64,000 bases of DNA, from the NCBI GenBank assembly GCA_025667525.1, contig CM046877.1:26192737-26256736 (forward strand), given 5' to 3'. The translations under genes were made by a program, and so were the position numbers. The notes under the pieces were generated by a model. That model ran no database searches. It was not told the origin of the DNA and saw nothing but the letters and a program-made list of their open reading frames with translations. This DNA is from Glebionis coronaria. Its lineage: Eukaryota > Streptophyta > Magnoliopsida > Asterales > Asteraceae. Within the stretch, counting starts at the first letter, position 1. Each line of letters opens with the position of its first letter. Of the stretch, positions 34,578-46,292 are shown piece after piece.

Positions 34578-35990
34578 ATGCTTACTCGTAATCAAGCAAG
34601 ACGTGCACGTACACGAAAAAAACGAAAGGAGACCACACCTAACCTTTCTAGTGAGGAGTCTCCTATTGACGAACCTATCGTAGAAGAAGAACCAACCATG
34701 GCTAATCAAACTATGATGGAGTTACTTCAAGCACCCACCGAGGGTTATGGAGAGGCTATTGTGATTCCTACCATCCTTGCGGAGAATTTTGAAGTGAAAA
34801 CGGGTTTGTTGTCGACGATCCAAAACAACAAATAGCGTGGTGATGAAAAGAACAACCCGCACAATCATATCCGCCAATTCAATCGTCTTACCGCCATTTG
34901 CAAGTTTAAGGACGTTGCTAATTATTCGATTAAGATGATGCTTTTTCCGTATTCCTTAGCGGGGCCCGCTAAAACTTGGTTAGAGAAAGAGCCACCCAAT
35001 TCTATATTGACGTGGAAGGATCTCGTTTCAAAATTTGTGAACCAATTTTTCCTGCCCTCTAAGACTACGCATTTGAAAAATGAGATTTCAAAATTTTTAC
35101 AAGAATTTAATGAGAGTTTTTCTATGGCTTGGAATCGGTTTAAGGAAATGTTACATGAGTGTCCTCGTCACGGTTTTTCCGACTTGCATCAAATTGACAC
35201 GTTATACAATGGTTTGAATGATCATGAGAGAGATTATCTTAATGCCGTCGCGGGTGGTAATTTTTTGTGTAAAACGGTTGAGGAAGCGTTGTTGATTATT
35301 GAGAACAGGTATAAAGTCTATAGTCCTCGTAACTCATCGAGTGTTCGTAAGGCTTTGTCTTCGGCTTCACCTTCATTGTCTAATACCATCGATTCTTGCT
35401 AAATTGACGCAAATTTGGAAAACAAAATCTTTGATAAGCTTAAAGGTCTTTTAATTGAATTCAAAGTTGGTGAACAAAGTGCTCCTGCTTCGGCTAAAGC
35501 GGTTGAGGTTTCTTGCATGTATTGTGGTGGGGGTCATGATTTCTCCGAGTGCATTACCAACGGTGGTAACACTTCGAGTGCCTACGCGGCCACGGGAACT
35601 TACAACCAAAACGGTCAAGTTACCCGCTCTAATCAAATGACTCCACTGGGTTTTGCTCCCAATCAAAATGCTAACAACAACTATCGAAACAATCAAGTTG
35701 GTTACAAAAACAATTACAAAGGTAACAACTATGGGAATCAAGGGGCTAATAACAATCAAGTTTCAAACAAAAATCAAAACAATGATTTTCAAAACAACAA
35801 CAAAAGTTTGCAAACTTTGAAAGATCTTCTAAATTAATTTGTTAAATACGCAAATGGAAACGATGCTAGGTTTGATAATATTCAAAGTGAGATCATTAGC
35901 CTAAGATCTGATTTTAAGAATGACTTGAAAAAGGAGTTGAAAAATGATTTAGCAAATGAGCTTAAGATCCATACAAACAATGGAGGGAAA
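34578..35990 (+). pseudogene. gag of element D (capsid/nucleocapsid), broken
   Basis: ATG at 34578 starts a basic N-terminus (TRNQARRARTRKKRK), then a capsid domain (retrotransposon gag type) with MELLQAPTEGYGEAIVIP, KTWLEKEP and HGFSDLHQIDTLYNGL, and a CCHC-like zinc knuckle CMYCGGGHDFSEC near 35515. An N-rich tail follows. Stops interrupt one continuous frame at 34833-34835, 35400-35402 and 35835-35837, and a frameshift near 35980 separates it from the protease frame. Gag would form the cytoplasmic particle. It is contiguous with pol, as in Athila. Non-functional. Confidence 0.88.
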
Positions 35991-37547
35991 TGTAACTGGG
36001 TTACAACAAAACCAACAAAAAATGGAACAAGGGCAACATGAAATAAAACAAGAGATGCTTAAGGCCGATAAGAGGCAATCTATGTTTGAGGATAAAATTT
36101 CAATCATGTTTGAGGCTATAATGTGTAAACCGTCTTCGAGTAGTCTTCCTAGTAACACCATATCGAACCCTAAGGGAGAGATGAAAGTGATTACCACACG
36201 AAGTGGTAAGTCACTTAAGGAACCAACTCCTCAACTAATTACTCCAACTGTGGAGGAAATTGAGGAAGAACACGAGGTGGTGGCTGAAAAGGAGCATGTC
36301 CCAATCGCACGAAGTACCGCTCATGCCACACCTACGGTTGACCCATTACCACAATTGGAACCCGAGATTCCAAAGGTTATGCCTATGCCTCAACCCACAC
36401 CACCTTTGCCCTATCAATCTAGATTTAGACAGGAGAAACGTCAAGAACAAGACAATTACCAATTTGATCTTTTTATGAAAATGTTTCGTGATTTGCATTT
36501 CAATATAAGTTTTGCCGATGCTTTGGTCATGATGCCTCGATTTGCCGCTAACTTTGGGAGTATGTTAAACAACAAGGAGAAATTGCAACAATTGTCTAGT
36601 TGTTCATCAGTTTATCTTAACCACATACCTCAAAAAGTCGGTGATCCCGGTAAATTCTTGATTCCATGTGTAATTCAAGATATGGAAGAATGTTATGCCT
36701 TGGCCGATCTTGGTGCTAGTATTAACTTGATGCCACTTGCAATCTTCAAGTCGCTCAATCTTCCTAATCTTACCCCTTCACTAATGTCTATCGAATTGGC
36801 CGATCATTCCAAGATTCCCGCATGTGGATTGGCCGAAGACGTTGTTGTGAAAGTGGGAAAGTTCTATTATCTGGGAGACTTTATCATTGTCGATATTCCC
36901 ACAGATCCTCAAGTTCCTCTTATTTTAGGTCGTTCGTTTTTAGATACGTCTATGGCATTGATCGATGTGCATGCTAGAAAGATCACCTTATGTTTCAACA
37001 ACGAGGAACTTGTTATAAACGCAACTCAAAATTCTCCAATTTCTCATGTTTATTCCGTTGCAGTCATAAACCTCGTTTATATGATCGACGTGGTTTACGA
37101 GGAATTTTCACAAGAAGTTCTAGGTTTTGGTGACGATGAAAATAGTGGCCATCCCACTATGCTTGATCCCATTCTCGATAATTCGACACCATCCTTCACT
37201 CCATTTGAAGATAGTGGTTTTACGTTGGAAGAATTTGATGTTCCACGTACTTGTGACGAAGACCTCGACAACGATGAGGACTTCTCGATTATCAAGGATT
37301 TTCGTAACGATTTACCATTTCCTCCGCTCGAGGAGGTTATGAGTATCGAGCCCAAATCTTCAATTGAGGAACCACCAATACTCGATTTGAAAGATTTACC
37401 TCCTCATCTTGAGTATGTATTTTTGGTGGAGGACGACAAGTTTCCGATTATTATTACGAAAGCTCATTCGAATAATGAAAAAACCGCACTTGTCGATGTT
37501 CTAAAGGATCACAAAGGGGCAATTGCGTGGAAATTATCCGACATTAA
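35956..37547 (+). pseudogene. Linker and aspartic protease region of element D
   Basis: An open frame of over 500 codons. The first half is a coiled-coil-like and proline-rich linker with ITTRSGK, found widely in Athila between gag and protease. The protease motif ALADLGASINLMP has its catalytic Asp codon at 36706-36708 and the flap/ILGRSFLDT region about 95 residues later. Athila proteases use DLG rather than DSG/DTG, so this is not a defect. The frame runs into the RT leader (KDHKGAIAWKLSDI), where a MITE is inserted at 37548. It processes the Gag-Pol polyprotein in intact relatives. Confidence 0.88.
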
Positions 37548-37972
37548 CACTGTGTTCTCGAGTTGATATGGGAGGGGAATTGAAAGGAAAAGGAAATGTT
37601 TTTGTGTTCTTTAGTTTTTTTTAAGATAGGAAAAGGAATTGGAAAGGAAGATTTGAGGAAATTTTGCTTATAAAACTTTCCTCCCAAAAGTGGGAGGAAG
37701 TAGGAGGAAAGGGAAAGGAAAGTTTATAATAACTTGTATAAAGACTAAAATGCCCTTTTTATAGTATTTGGTCACAACAACTTAAGGACATATATGTAAT
37801 TTAACAAGTTATTTTTCCCTTTCCTCCCACTTAAGAACATGATTATTGTTTTCTTTTCTATTCCTTTCCTTTGTCTCAAGAACATATAAACAAAATTTCC
37901 TTTACCTTTCCTCTTCCTTTTCACTTCCTATTCTTTTCCTTTTCCTCTCAATTAAAACTCGAGAACTCAGCG
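37548..37972. mobile_element. PIF/Harbinger-like MITE inside pol of element D
   Basis: 425 bp interrupts the pol frame between the WKLSDI and FCTHKIL segments, which are adjacent in element C. The termini CACTGTGTTCTCGAGTT and its inverted partner (37956-37972) match at 15 of 17 positions. Flanks are TAA (37545-37547) and TAT (37973-37975), a 3-bp TWA-like duplication with one change. The interior is rich in GGAAAGGAAA on one side and its complement on the other, as in Tourist-like MITEs. It encodes nothing. Confidence 0.82.
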
Positions 37973-37975
37973 TAT

Positions 37976-39350
37976 GGGGATCGGTCACAAATTTTGTACC
38001 CACAAAATCTTAATGGAGGAGGACTACAAACGCGCAATCCAATGTCAAAGGAGGGTGAACCCCAAAATTCACGACGTCATCAAAAAGGAAGTCATTGAAC
38101 TCCTTGATGCGGGAATGATTTACCCTATTTCTGATAGCCATTGGGTGAGTCCTATTCAATGTGTCCCTAAGAAGGGAAGAATGACCGTTGCGCCAAATGA
38201 TGCCAACGAGTTAATTCCAACTCGACTCGTGACCGGTTGGAGGGTGTGTATCGACTATCGTATGCTGAATGACGCCACTTGAAAAGACTATTTCCCTTGC
38301 CCTTCATGGACCAAATGTTGGAGCGTCTTGCGGGAAACGATTTCCATTGCTTTTTAGATGGTTTTTCCGGTTACTTCCAAATCCCCATCGATCCTCGTGA
38401 TCAAGAAAAAACTACGTTTATGTGTCCAAATGGAACGTTTGCCTATCGTAGAATGCCATTCGAACTTTGCAATGCACTGGGAACCTTTCAAAGGTGCAAG
38501 ATGGCTATTTTTCATGACATGATCGAGAAGACGATGGAAGTCTTCATGGATGATTTTTCTGTGTTTGGTTGTTCGTTCACTTCGTGTTTGTCGAATCTTG
38601 AGAGAATGTTGAAACGTTGTGAGGAAACTAACCTTGTGCTAAATTTGGAAAAATGTCATTTTATGGTTAAGGAACGAGTCGTCTTAGGGCACAAGGTTTC
38701 GAAAGCGTGGATTAAGGTAGACAAAGCTAAGGTAGACGTCATCGCCAAATTACCTCATCCCAAAACCGTTAAGGGAATTAGGAGTTTCCTAGGGCACGCG
38801 GGCTTTTATCGTCGATTCATCAAGGATTTTTCAAAGATTTCTCGACCTATTACAGATCTCCTCGAAAAAGTGCTCCTTTTGTCTTTAACGAAGATTGTGT
38901 ACGAGCCTTTGAAATCCTTAAGAGGAAACTTACCAAAGCTCCTATTCTTGTTGCTCCCAATTGGAACCTCCCCTTTGAGCTCATGTGTGATGCTAGTGAT
39001 TACGCTGTTGGGGCTGTATTGGGGCAACGTCATGAAAAGCACTTCTTGCCTATTCAGTATGCTAGCAAGACGACGACCGAGGCTCAACTTAAATACACTA
39101 CAACAGAAAAGGAATTCCTTGCCGTGGTGTATGCTTTGAGAAATTCCGACCTTATCTCGTCTTGACTCGATGCATAGTGTATATGGATCACTCGGCTATT
39201 AAGTATCTCATGGCTAAACAAGATGCAAAGCCTAGATTACTTCGTTGGATTCTCCTTCTACAAGAATTTGATGTCGAAATCCTTGACAAAAAAGGAGCCA
39301 AGAATCTAGCGGTCGATCATCTTTCTCGTTTGGAAGATCCTCACCAAAGT
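37976..39350 (+). pseudogene. Reverse transcriptase and RNase H region of element D
   Basis: RT begins after the MITE with FCTHKILMEEDY, then IHDVIKKEVIELLDAGMIYP, RVCIDYR and FSGYFQIPI. The catalytic motif VFMDDFSVFG has its FMDD codons at 38543-38554. The connection ([20 protein letters not shown]) and RNase H ([48 protein letters not shown]) follow. Lesions: CGA to TGA at about 38280, a one-base loss near 38870 and a one-base loss near 39138. In intact elements this enzyme makes cDNA from the tRNA-primed transcript. The domain order PR-RT-RH-IN confirms Ty3/gypsy. Confidence 0.9.
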
Positions 39351-40730
39351 GTTTACGAGCCAAAGGAAATCACCAAAACATTTCCTCTCGAGACACTTAG
39401 TGTAGTGAATTCTAAGCTTGATTCATCCACCCCATGGTTTGTGGACATCGCAAATTACCATGCGGGGAACTTCATCATTAAGGGTATGACGACTCAACAA
39501 AAACAAAAATTCTTTCGTGACGTCAAGTTCTATTTTTGGAACGACCCTTATCTATTTCGGACTTGTGCGGATCAAATCATCCGACATTGTGTCTTTGGTA
39601 CCGAATCTTCTAACATCCTTAGAGCTTGTCACGAGGGACCCACGGGTGGTCAACACGGTGCTAATCTCACGGATAAGAAGGTCTTTGATGCCGGATTCTT
39701 TTGGCCAACTATTTACCGAGATGCACATGCACTTGTGAAGTCATGTGACTCATGCCAACGACAAGGAAAAGCCTCACAAAACGATGAAATGCCATAAAAT
39801 ATCATCCAAGTGTGTTAGATATTTGACGTTTGGGGTATTGACTTTATGGGGCCGTTCCCATCATCTCGTGGTAATAAGTACATCCTTGTCACCGTTGACT
39901 ACCTATCTAAGTGGGTGGAAGCTAAGGCTTTGCCTACAAACGATGCTCGTGTGGTAGTCAAGTTTTTGAAAAGCTTGTTTTCTCGGTTTGGAACCCCTCG
40001 TGCGATCATAAGCGATCGTGGAACCCATTTTTGTAACGTCAAATTCGAAATAATCTTAAGGAAATATACGGTTACACATCATCTTTCTACGGCTTATCAC
40101 CCACAAACAAGTGGGCAAGTCGAGGTTTCAAACCGAGCGTTGAAGAGGATCTTGGAGAGATCGATTGGAGAGAACTGACAATCTTGGTCGGATAAGTTGG
40201 ACGATGCTTTATGGGCCTTTTGGACCGCTCATAAGACGCCCATCGGGTGCACTCCTTATAAGATTGTGTATGGGAAGAATTGTCACTTGCCAATTGAACT
40301 CGAACACAAAGCTTATTATGCCCTTAAGCATTGTAATGATGATATTGAGACCGCGGGAAAGCACCAAAAAATGCAATTGAATGAATTAGATGAATTAGGA
40401 GACATTGCTTATGAAAATTCATTGATTTACAAGGAAAAAAATAAAAAGTTTCATGACTCAAAAATTAAAAACCGGGTTTTTAACATTGGAGATTAAGTGT
40501 TGCTTTTTAACTCACGTTTGAAAATCTTTTCCGGCAAGTTGAAATCCCGTTGGTCCGGTCCATTCACCGTTACCCGAGTTTTTCCTTATGGCACCATCGA
40601 GCTAGCTCAAAATGATGGCCCCAATTTCAAGGTGAACTGACATAGGTTGAAGCACTACTTTGGCGGGGAAGTTCCCTCTTTGAACTACCTCGACCAAATC
40701 ACCTTTCCCAATGATAATTAGTATTGAGGG
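39351..40730 (+). pseudogene. Integrase region of element D
   Basis: A zinc-binding N-terminus ([12 protein letters not shown] ... SCDSCQRQG), then the catalytic core with [30 protein letters not shown] and the E-containing [11 protein letters not shown], then a C-terminal KLDDALWAFWTAHKTPIGCTP and KVLLF-like tail. Nonsense codons occur at about 39795, 39814, 40176, 40494 and 40636, most explicable as C-to-T or G-to-T changes. The integrase would insert cDNA into the chromosome. No chromodomain is seen at the end, as expected for Athila. Confidence 0.88.
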
Positions 40731-40740
40731 GATCGAGTCG

Positions 40741-42502
40741 AGCTCATGACTCGGTAATCAAAAACGAGGTGCCTCGTGGGGGATTCCCATGCTTATCCCA
40801 TGTACATATTATCGCTTTCTAATGTAGTAACGTGAGGGGATTTGTGCCCTTCCAACCATTGTTCTGTGGTTGTTTGTGATATGTGGTTTTTAGATGATCA
40901 TGATCTTCACGATTGGAGCCTCTCATGCTCGTTTTATGGGAGCACTCGATCGTTTGCTTTAAAGAATTTCTCAATATCCATGATATATCCTTTTATGTTC
41001 TAACCTTAGGTTTATAGCACACTTCATAAACGGCTTTAAATTTAACGGTTACACCCTTTTCATGCTAGATTAAGCATTCGTACGTCTCTAGTATGAGGGT
41101 ATTCCATCCCTTAGACTCGAAACATTGAGGACAATTTTTAACTTTAGTATGGGGGTGAATAGATACTTGCCTTGCCAAACCTTCACGCTTTCCAAAGTTT
41201 ATCTTTTTGTTGCAAAATAAGGCTAAAAATAGCCAAATTTTAAATTGTTTCTCATATTTCATAAGTGTTTAAAGACACGAATGTAGATTTTACGATGGCG
41301 AGAATAAGAGTAATATTTGACTCGATCGTGCGTGTTGAGCACTTAGCTTCGATTCCTTAACTTTATATTAGGCTAAGTCTCTTAAATGAGGACGAGAAAT
41401 GATAGAGTTAATTATAAGTTACTATGCTACGTAGAGTACTCGTATACTTTCAAAAACTCATGTGTTCTCGTTATTTGCTTATTCTCCCTTCGCTTGTATA
41501 TATATTTTGCTTAATATGTATTGGCTTAGCGGTTTAGTCTTGATTGTTGGTTTCTAGTCTTTTCTAGTAGCTTCCATGTAATTGAATTGGGAAAACATTA
41601 AGGTATCGACAGCGTCACGGTTTTGAAGTATTGGCAACCCGAATAATCGAAAGCTTCACCTGATAATAAGATTTCAAGTGCTCACCTAAATCAAGCAAAC
41701 AATTTGAAGCTCACAAGGCCGAAAAATCTATGCGAAATTGAAAGTGAATTATGCCTTAATATTTGAAGCTTTAAAGATCCAAAATTCGCTTTTAGCGTGA
41801 GGATATACGTCTTTGGCCATAATAAAACCACCGGTGAGGAGGATAATAAAAGGCAAGGCAAGATCGAAGTCATAATAAAAGCTTCATGGCGAAGTTGAAT
41901 AAAAGATGGAGGTAAACCTATGATAATAAGGCCCATCCGGTAGGAGGCGTATAAAAGTCTTTGTAAAAAGTCTCATGTTCTAAAGCGTTATAAAATCGTA
42001 TTTATCGATCCTTCTTTTTGATTTAATTTTTTGACATCGTTGTCTATTAGGAGGGGTTATTAATTCGATGGTCTTGGTTACACCGTTATGACTCTATTTT
42101 TAGACCTAAATCTCTATCATCACATAAGTAAAAAATGTATCCTCGTGAAACATTCAAGACAAAATAAAATATAAGAGATACCACTTAGGAAAATGGGAGG
42201 ATAAGTACGTGATTAGGGCATATAAGTAGTGTTAACATTAGTAACTTATAATGACAATAATCTCATTACACGCTTGGCATGGAATTGGGGTGAAAATCGA
42301 GGACGACGAAATTATTTCTAACGAAGCATTCACGTGTTCTTGTTCTACGAACCTAAACGTCCCATTTTGCGATGAAAATCATGCATTATGTCTAAAACGC
42401 AAGTAGTAGTAATAGTAGTAGTGTAGCTATTCAATAAAGGTGCATAAAAATGAATTTGGGAGGTGCTACGATACTTTATTCTAGCATTGCGTGAGGGCAC
42501 GA
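40741..42502 (+). other. 3' non-coding region of element D, cut by element C
   Basis: Similar in patches to 44392-46292 of element C read on the minus strand (for example GAGAAATGATAGAGTTAATTA and AAAATAAAATATAAGAGATA-like blocks). It has no env-like ORF. It ends in GCATTGCGTGAGGGCACGA, which in C lies about 22 bp before the 3' LTR. Confidence 0.75.
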
Positions 42503-42805
42503 TAATACAAAGATTTTGCATGGGTTCAATTAAGTTCTCGGTATCTTCTCGAATTGATCACGACTCAAAGTGGAACTATCGTTCTTGGTTACTAAAAAGG
42601 GGGTTGGTTTTCTATTCTACTAAAAAGGATTAAAAGAGCAAAGTGGTAAAATTAAGCTAAAACCAATTATCTAAAAAGTAACTCAATCAAATTAAAATCA
42701 AATTAAAAACAATAAAGTGGAAATTAAAATTAAACAATAAATGAAAAAAAACTTTAAAAACTTAACTTAAAATCGTAATTTCAAAAACTTAATAAAAACA
42801 GAAAT

Positions 42806-43516
42806 CATTCATTCAGAATAAAAGTGCTTATCCGGAATAATGAGCTCATCCGGAATAACTTGGAAAACCTTGGTTCGGAATGTTTTTTTATTCGGAATAA
42901 AATTGCTCACTCGGAGTACCTTGGTTCAGAATAAACCCTTCATGCGGAATATCAAGCTCGTTCGGAATAATACTTCATCCGGAATGTTTGCTCATCCAGA
43001 ATAATAAACAGAGAAAGCTTCGTTCGGAATACTTGCTCGTTCGGAATAATTCGAAGAAATGCTTGATTCGGAATAAAAGCTCTATGCGGAATAATCAAAA
43101 GAAAAAACTTGACTCGGAATATTCTTGCTTATCCGTAATAATCACTTGGTTTGGAATAATTAAGACAAAAGTTTCATTCGGAAAAACGGCTCATTCGGAA
43201 TATAGGGTTCATCCGGAATAAAACCTTGATCCGGAATAATTAAACTAAATTGCTGATTCGGAATTAATGATTCACCCGGAATATTAATTATTCTGAATGA
43301 TCACACTGATTCGGAATAACTAAATGAAAATTGCTGGTTCAGGATATCTTGTTGACCCAGAATAAAAATAGGAAACTATTCATTCGGAATATAGGGTTCA
43401 TCCGGAATATCAACTCATCCGGAATAAACTCTTTATCTAGAATAAATTTGGAAAACACTTCATTCGGAATATTAAGCTAAATCCTTGATTCGGAATAAAA
43501 GGGTTCGTTCGGAATC
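42806..43516. repeat. Dispersed array of about 35 YYCGGAATAA motifs (3' LTR of C)
   Basis: The motif YYCGGAATA(A), with variants CAGAATA and CGGAAT, recurs about every 20 bp with unrelated spacers. I counted 35 by eye. The matching array in the other LTR lies at about 52359-53067. It is not a simple tandem repeat because the spacers differ in length and sequence. Confidence 0.9.
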
Positions 43517-43929
43517 TGGGCATTTGAAGAACACGAAGAACAGTAACAATACAATAAGACGAATTTGAACCAAAATAAACAATGTTTTCACCAAAGATTA
43601 AACAATACTAACCACCAATCATCTACTAATGATAAACTTTAAACCAAATCGACAAAAACATAAAACCTACTTACTTTTAAAGATTATAATCAACCAAATC
43701 AAACTTTAAGACTTTAAATCAACAAGAGAAAGATGAACAAGATTAAATGAAAGATGGTATTGAAAGATTAAGGTTTAACAAACAAAAGGGAAGATTAAAA
43801 ACTTACAAGATCTATGGATTCAACAAAAATGAAAAATCACCAACACCTTAAAGGTGTTGGTTTCCTACGAAAACAAAAAGAAGAAATTGGAAAAATAAAA
43901 AACTAGTTCTAATGTGTGAAGGGATCCTC

Positions 43930-43937
43930 TATTTATA
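43930..43937 (-). promoter_or_regulatory. TATA box of the element C LTR
   Basis: The minus strand reads CCTATAAATAGAGG. In the 5' LTR this site lies beyond element B and outside the window. Confidence 0.65.
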
Positions 43938-44381
43938 GGCCATGGGCTTGGTTGGTGAGTGGGCTTTCTTCCTTTCTTTTTGTCTTCTCGTCTTTTCAGT
44001 AAAGTTGACGTTTTTTATTCTGATTCGGGATTTGTCGATGAATAAATTCAACTCGTCTTTTAATTTCTTCGTTTAATAGACTTGAGTTCTTCGACATATG
44101 TAAATATTCCATCTTTGGTCCTTTTCTTCGATAAATCTTCAAATAGGCCCATTGACTTCAAATCTTTTGCATCTCTTGGACTATAGACTTCGTCTTTTCG
44201 TCTTTTTCTTAGATAAAACCCGTGCAATCCCATGTTTTCTTTAATATTTATCCGGTTGGCTCTGAAAACACAACAAACACACAAACCACGCATAATTCCA
44301 AACAAATGACATTAAATACGCGTTTCGGTCTTGTTTTAGCAAGAAATAAGTGGTAAAATGATGGTGTTTTCACACCTATCA

Positions 44382-44393
44382 AATCCCCTACAC
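44382..44393 (-). other. Polypurine tract of element C
   Basis: The minus strand GTGTAGGGGATT directly precedes the LTR start TGATAGG. Confidence 0.8.
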
Positions 44394-46292
44394 TTAACCA
44401 TTGCCATGCCCTCATGCAATGCTTAGTGACAAAGCAAATTTACACTTTTCTCATAATCAATCAACCTTGGCCTTATTAATATAAACTACTACTACTTGAA
44501 TGAAACAAAAGGAATAAAAAACCATTTTCACTTGAAAATAGCTACATGGAAATAACTTGCAAAGAGATATAAGACTTACATTAGGGCTTTGGTTGCTGCG
44601 AAGATTTATCACCCTCAAGTTTCACGTTCCCCAAACTAAGCTTAAACACGAGATCATTGTTATTATAAGTTAGCAAATCAAACACTTACACACATGGCTT
44701 AATTATATGCTTAAACTCCCTTATTCCTAGGTGTATCTCTTATATTTTATTTTTGTCTTAGAATGATCATGAAGATGCATTTTGGGACTTATTGCGATAG
44801 TTTATTTAGGCTGAAAGCAAAGTAGGACGATTTGATTAATATTTAGCATAGGACAAAATCTCTTAAAACTGCTTCTCGAGACCTCAAAAAGTTCATATCT
44901 TGGCGTAACTCGCTTCACGATTTGAGACCTTTCTCGGGCCGATATTTGGCATGTACTTCATACTTCATATCTTGAGAGACGTTCTTGAGATAATGGTCTT
45001 CTCTTCGTTAATAGAGTTTCTTCACTTGGAGATTTTTGAGGGATACTCCAACTTTGTTGACCACGACTTCATCATTATTTCTTCAATCGTTGTTTGGGAT
45101 TTTGAGATACAACGATCCGCCTCCTTTTCAGACTTGGATCTATTTATCCTCATACCTTGTTAGGGTCTTTTCGGATAGACTTCTCCATGATCTTTATGGG
45201 AGTTGATTGCTTTTCGTCGTGAGTCTTGATCCTTCATATTGATTTTGGGAATAATGCTTTTCATATCATCTTGGATCTTTAGCAATAAAATGGAATCCTC
45301 ATGCCTTGTTAGGGCCTTTTCGGACTCGCCAATCTTCGCGCCCCGCTTCGTTAGTTATGCCTTGGCTATGAACTTTTATCATTACCGAGCAACTTTTAAA
45401 CGATCTTGGGCTAGAAACTAAGTTTTTCAATAAAATCGTACGACCTTACTTATTGCATTTATTCATTTAAGGCGATGGGAGGAAAAGCTTATAATCACAC
45501 CAAGTGTGCTTGTGCAAGAATACCGACTTATAATTAACTCTATCATTTCTCGTTCTCCACAATTTAAAATCTCAAGTAATGAGACTCGTGGATGCTTAGC
45601 CTAATAAACCAATTAAGGTTTACATGGTTAAGGATACTAGCTAGAATAAACTTGGATAAGTCTATTTGGGTTGAGTCAAAATAATCGCAACGGGCCTAAT
45701 ATGTCAAAGACTTCTAAACTAGCTACACTACTTTATTAATATTTTTGACTTTATTGTGGGATATATACATATGAAAGCAACGATAAAAATTTAAAAATTA
45801 CGACTATATGGCCAAAGTTAATTAAAAATTTGAAAAATGCTGAAAAAGATGATTTTCCGGTTAAATGAAGGCATTTTAATGGAAAAGTCCACTTAAAACT
45901 TCGATAGAAGTCTCCCCTACACTTAAGATAAACATTTTCCTCAATGTTTAAGCATGTGAAAAGTCTCCCCTACTCTTATGACATTGTGCATGTTGGTTAA
46001 ATCAAGTTAAGGAGGAGACAACTAAAGTGATCAATTTCAAATGAGAGTATGAAGAAAATTAAATCATGATAGTTGAGAGATAGAACCGGATTGCGGATAA
46101 CATGGGAGCACGGTTCTTCAAATGTTCCAAAAGTGCATTCATCCCTGTAATCACATCACCATACAAACACAAACAACCTATATAGGTCCCCATACACTTA
46201 GAAGGTAAAACGGAAAGGGATATATACTCGGGTTGCCTCCCGAGGAGCACTTGTTTTTTATAACCGAATCACGAGCCTGACTCGGTCCCGAA
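44394..46292 (-). other. 3' non-coding region of element C
   Basis: About 1.9 kb between integrase and the purine tract. Open frames on either strand stay under 82 codons and show no membrane-fusion or envelope features. It is shared with element D. The phrase CCTTGTTAGGGYCTTTTCGGA occurs twice, about 149 bp apart (45153, 45302). Confidence 0.7.

Larger units (their letters stand above)
22624..42502 (+). mobile_element. Athila-type Ty3/gypsy retrotransposon D (interrupted; 3' LTR outside window)
   Basis: Order on the plus strand: 5' LTR (22624-33835, split by element E), a PBS complementary to tRNA-Asp (33839), gag, protease, RT/RNase H and integrase (34578-40730), then a 3' non-coding region (40741-42502). 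Element C is inserted there, so D's purine tract and 3' LTR must lie beyond 64000. The RT motif VFMDDFSVFG, the protease motif ALADLGASINLMP and the integrase HHCC/DDE region are characteristic of Athila. At least ten stops or frameshifts make it non-functional. The left flank ATACC is the presumed 5-bp target duplication. Confidence 0.9.
42503..44381 (-). repeat. 3' LTR of element C (complete)
   Basis: 1879 bp. On the minus strand it starts TGATAGGTGTGAAAACACC and ends TGTATTA. TATTA may be TATCA after a C-to-T change, which would mirror TGATA. It contains the CGGAATA motif array at 42806-43516 and a TATA box at 43930-43937. Confidence 0.9.

Noticed and set aside
35451..35759. Minus-strand 102-codon frame across gag of element D
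   Set aside because: A shadow of the N-rich gag coding frame on the opposite strand.
34548..42502. Possibility of an endogenous pararetrovirus instead of a retrotransposon
   Set aside because: The order gag-PR-RT-RH-IN with integrase, LTRs and tRNA-Asp PBS is that of a Ty3/gypsy element. There is no movement protein or Met-tRNA plus circular-genome layout.
42806..43516. Regularly spaced motif array considered as CRISPR-like
   Set aside because: The motif is about 8-12 bp, spacing varies, it lies in a eukaryotic LTR and is duplicated with the LTR. There are no cas genes. Plant nuclear DNA.
44951..45163. Plus-strand 70-codon frame antisense to element C's 3' region, considered as an antisense or env-like ORF
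   Set aside because: Short, not conserved as a frame in element D, and without signal peptide or fusion features.
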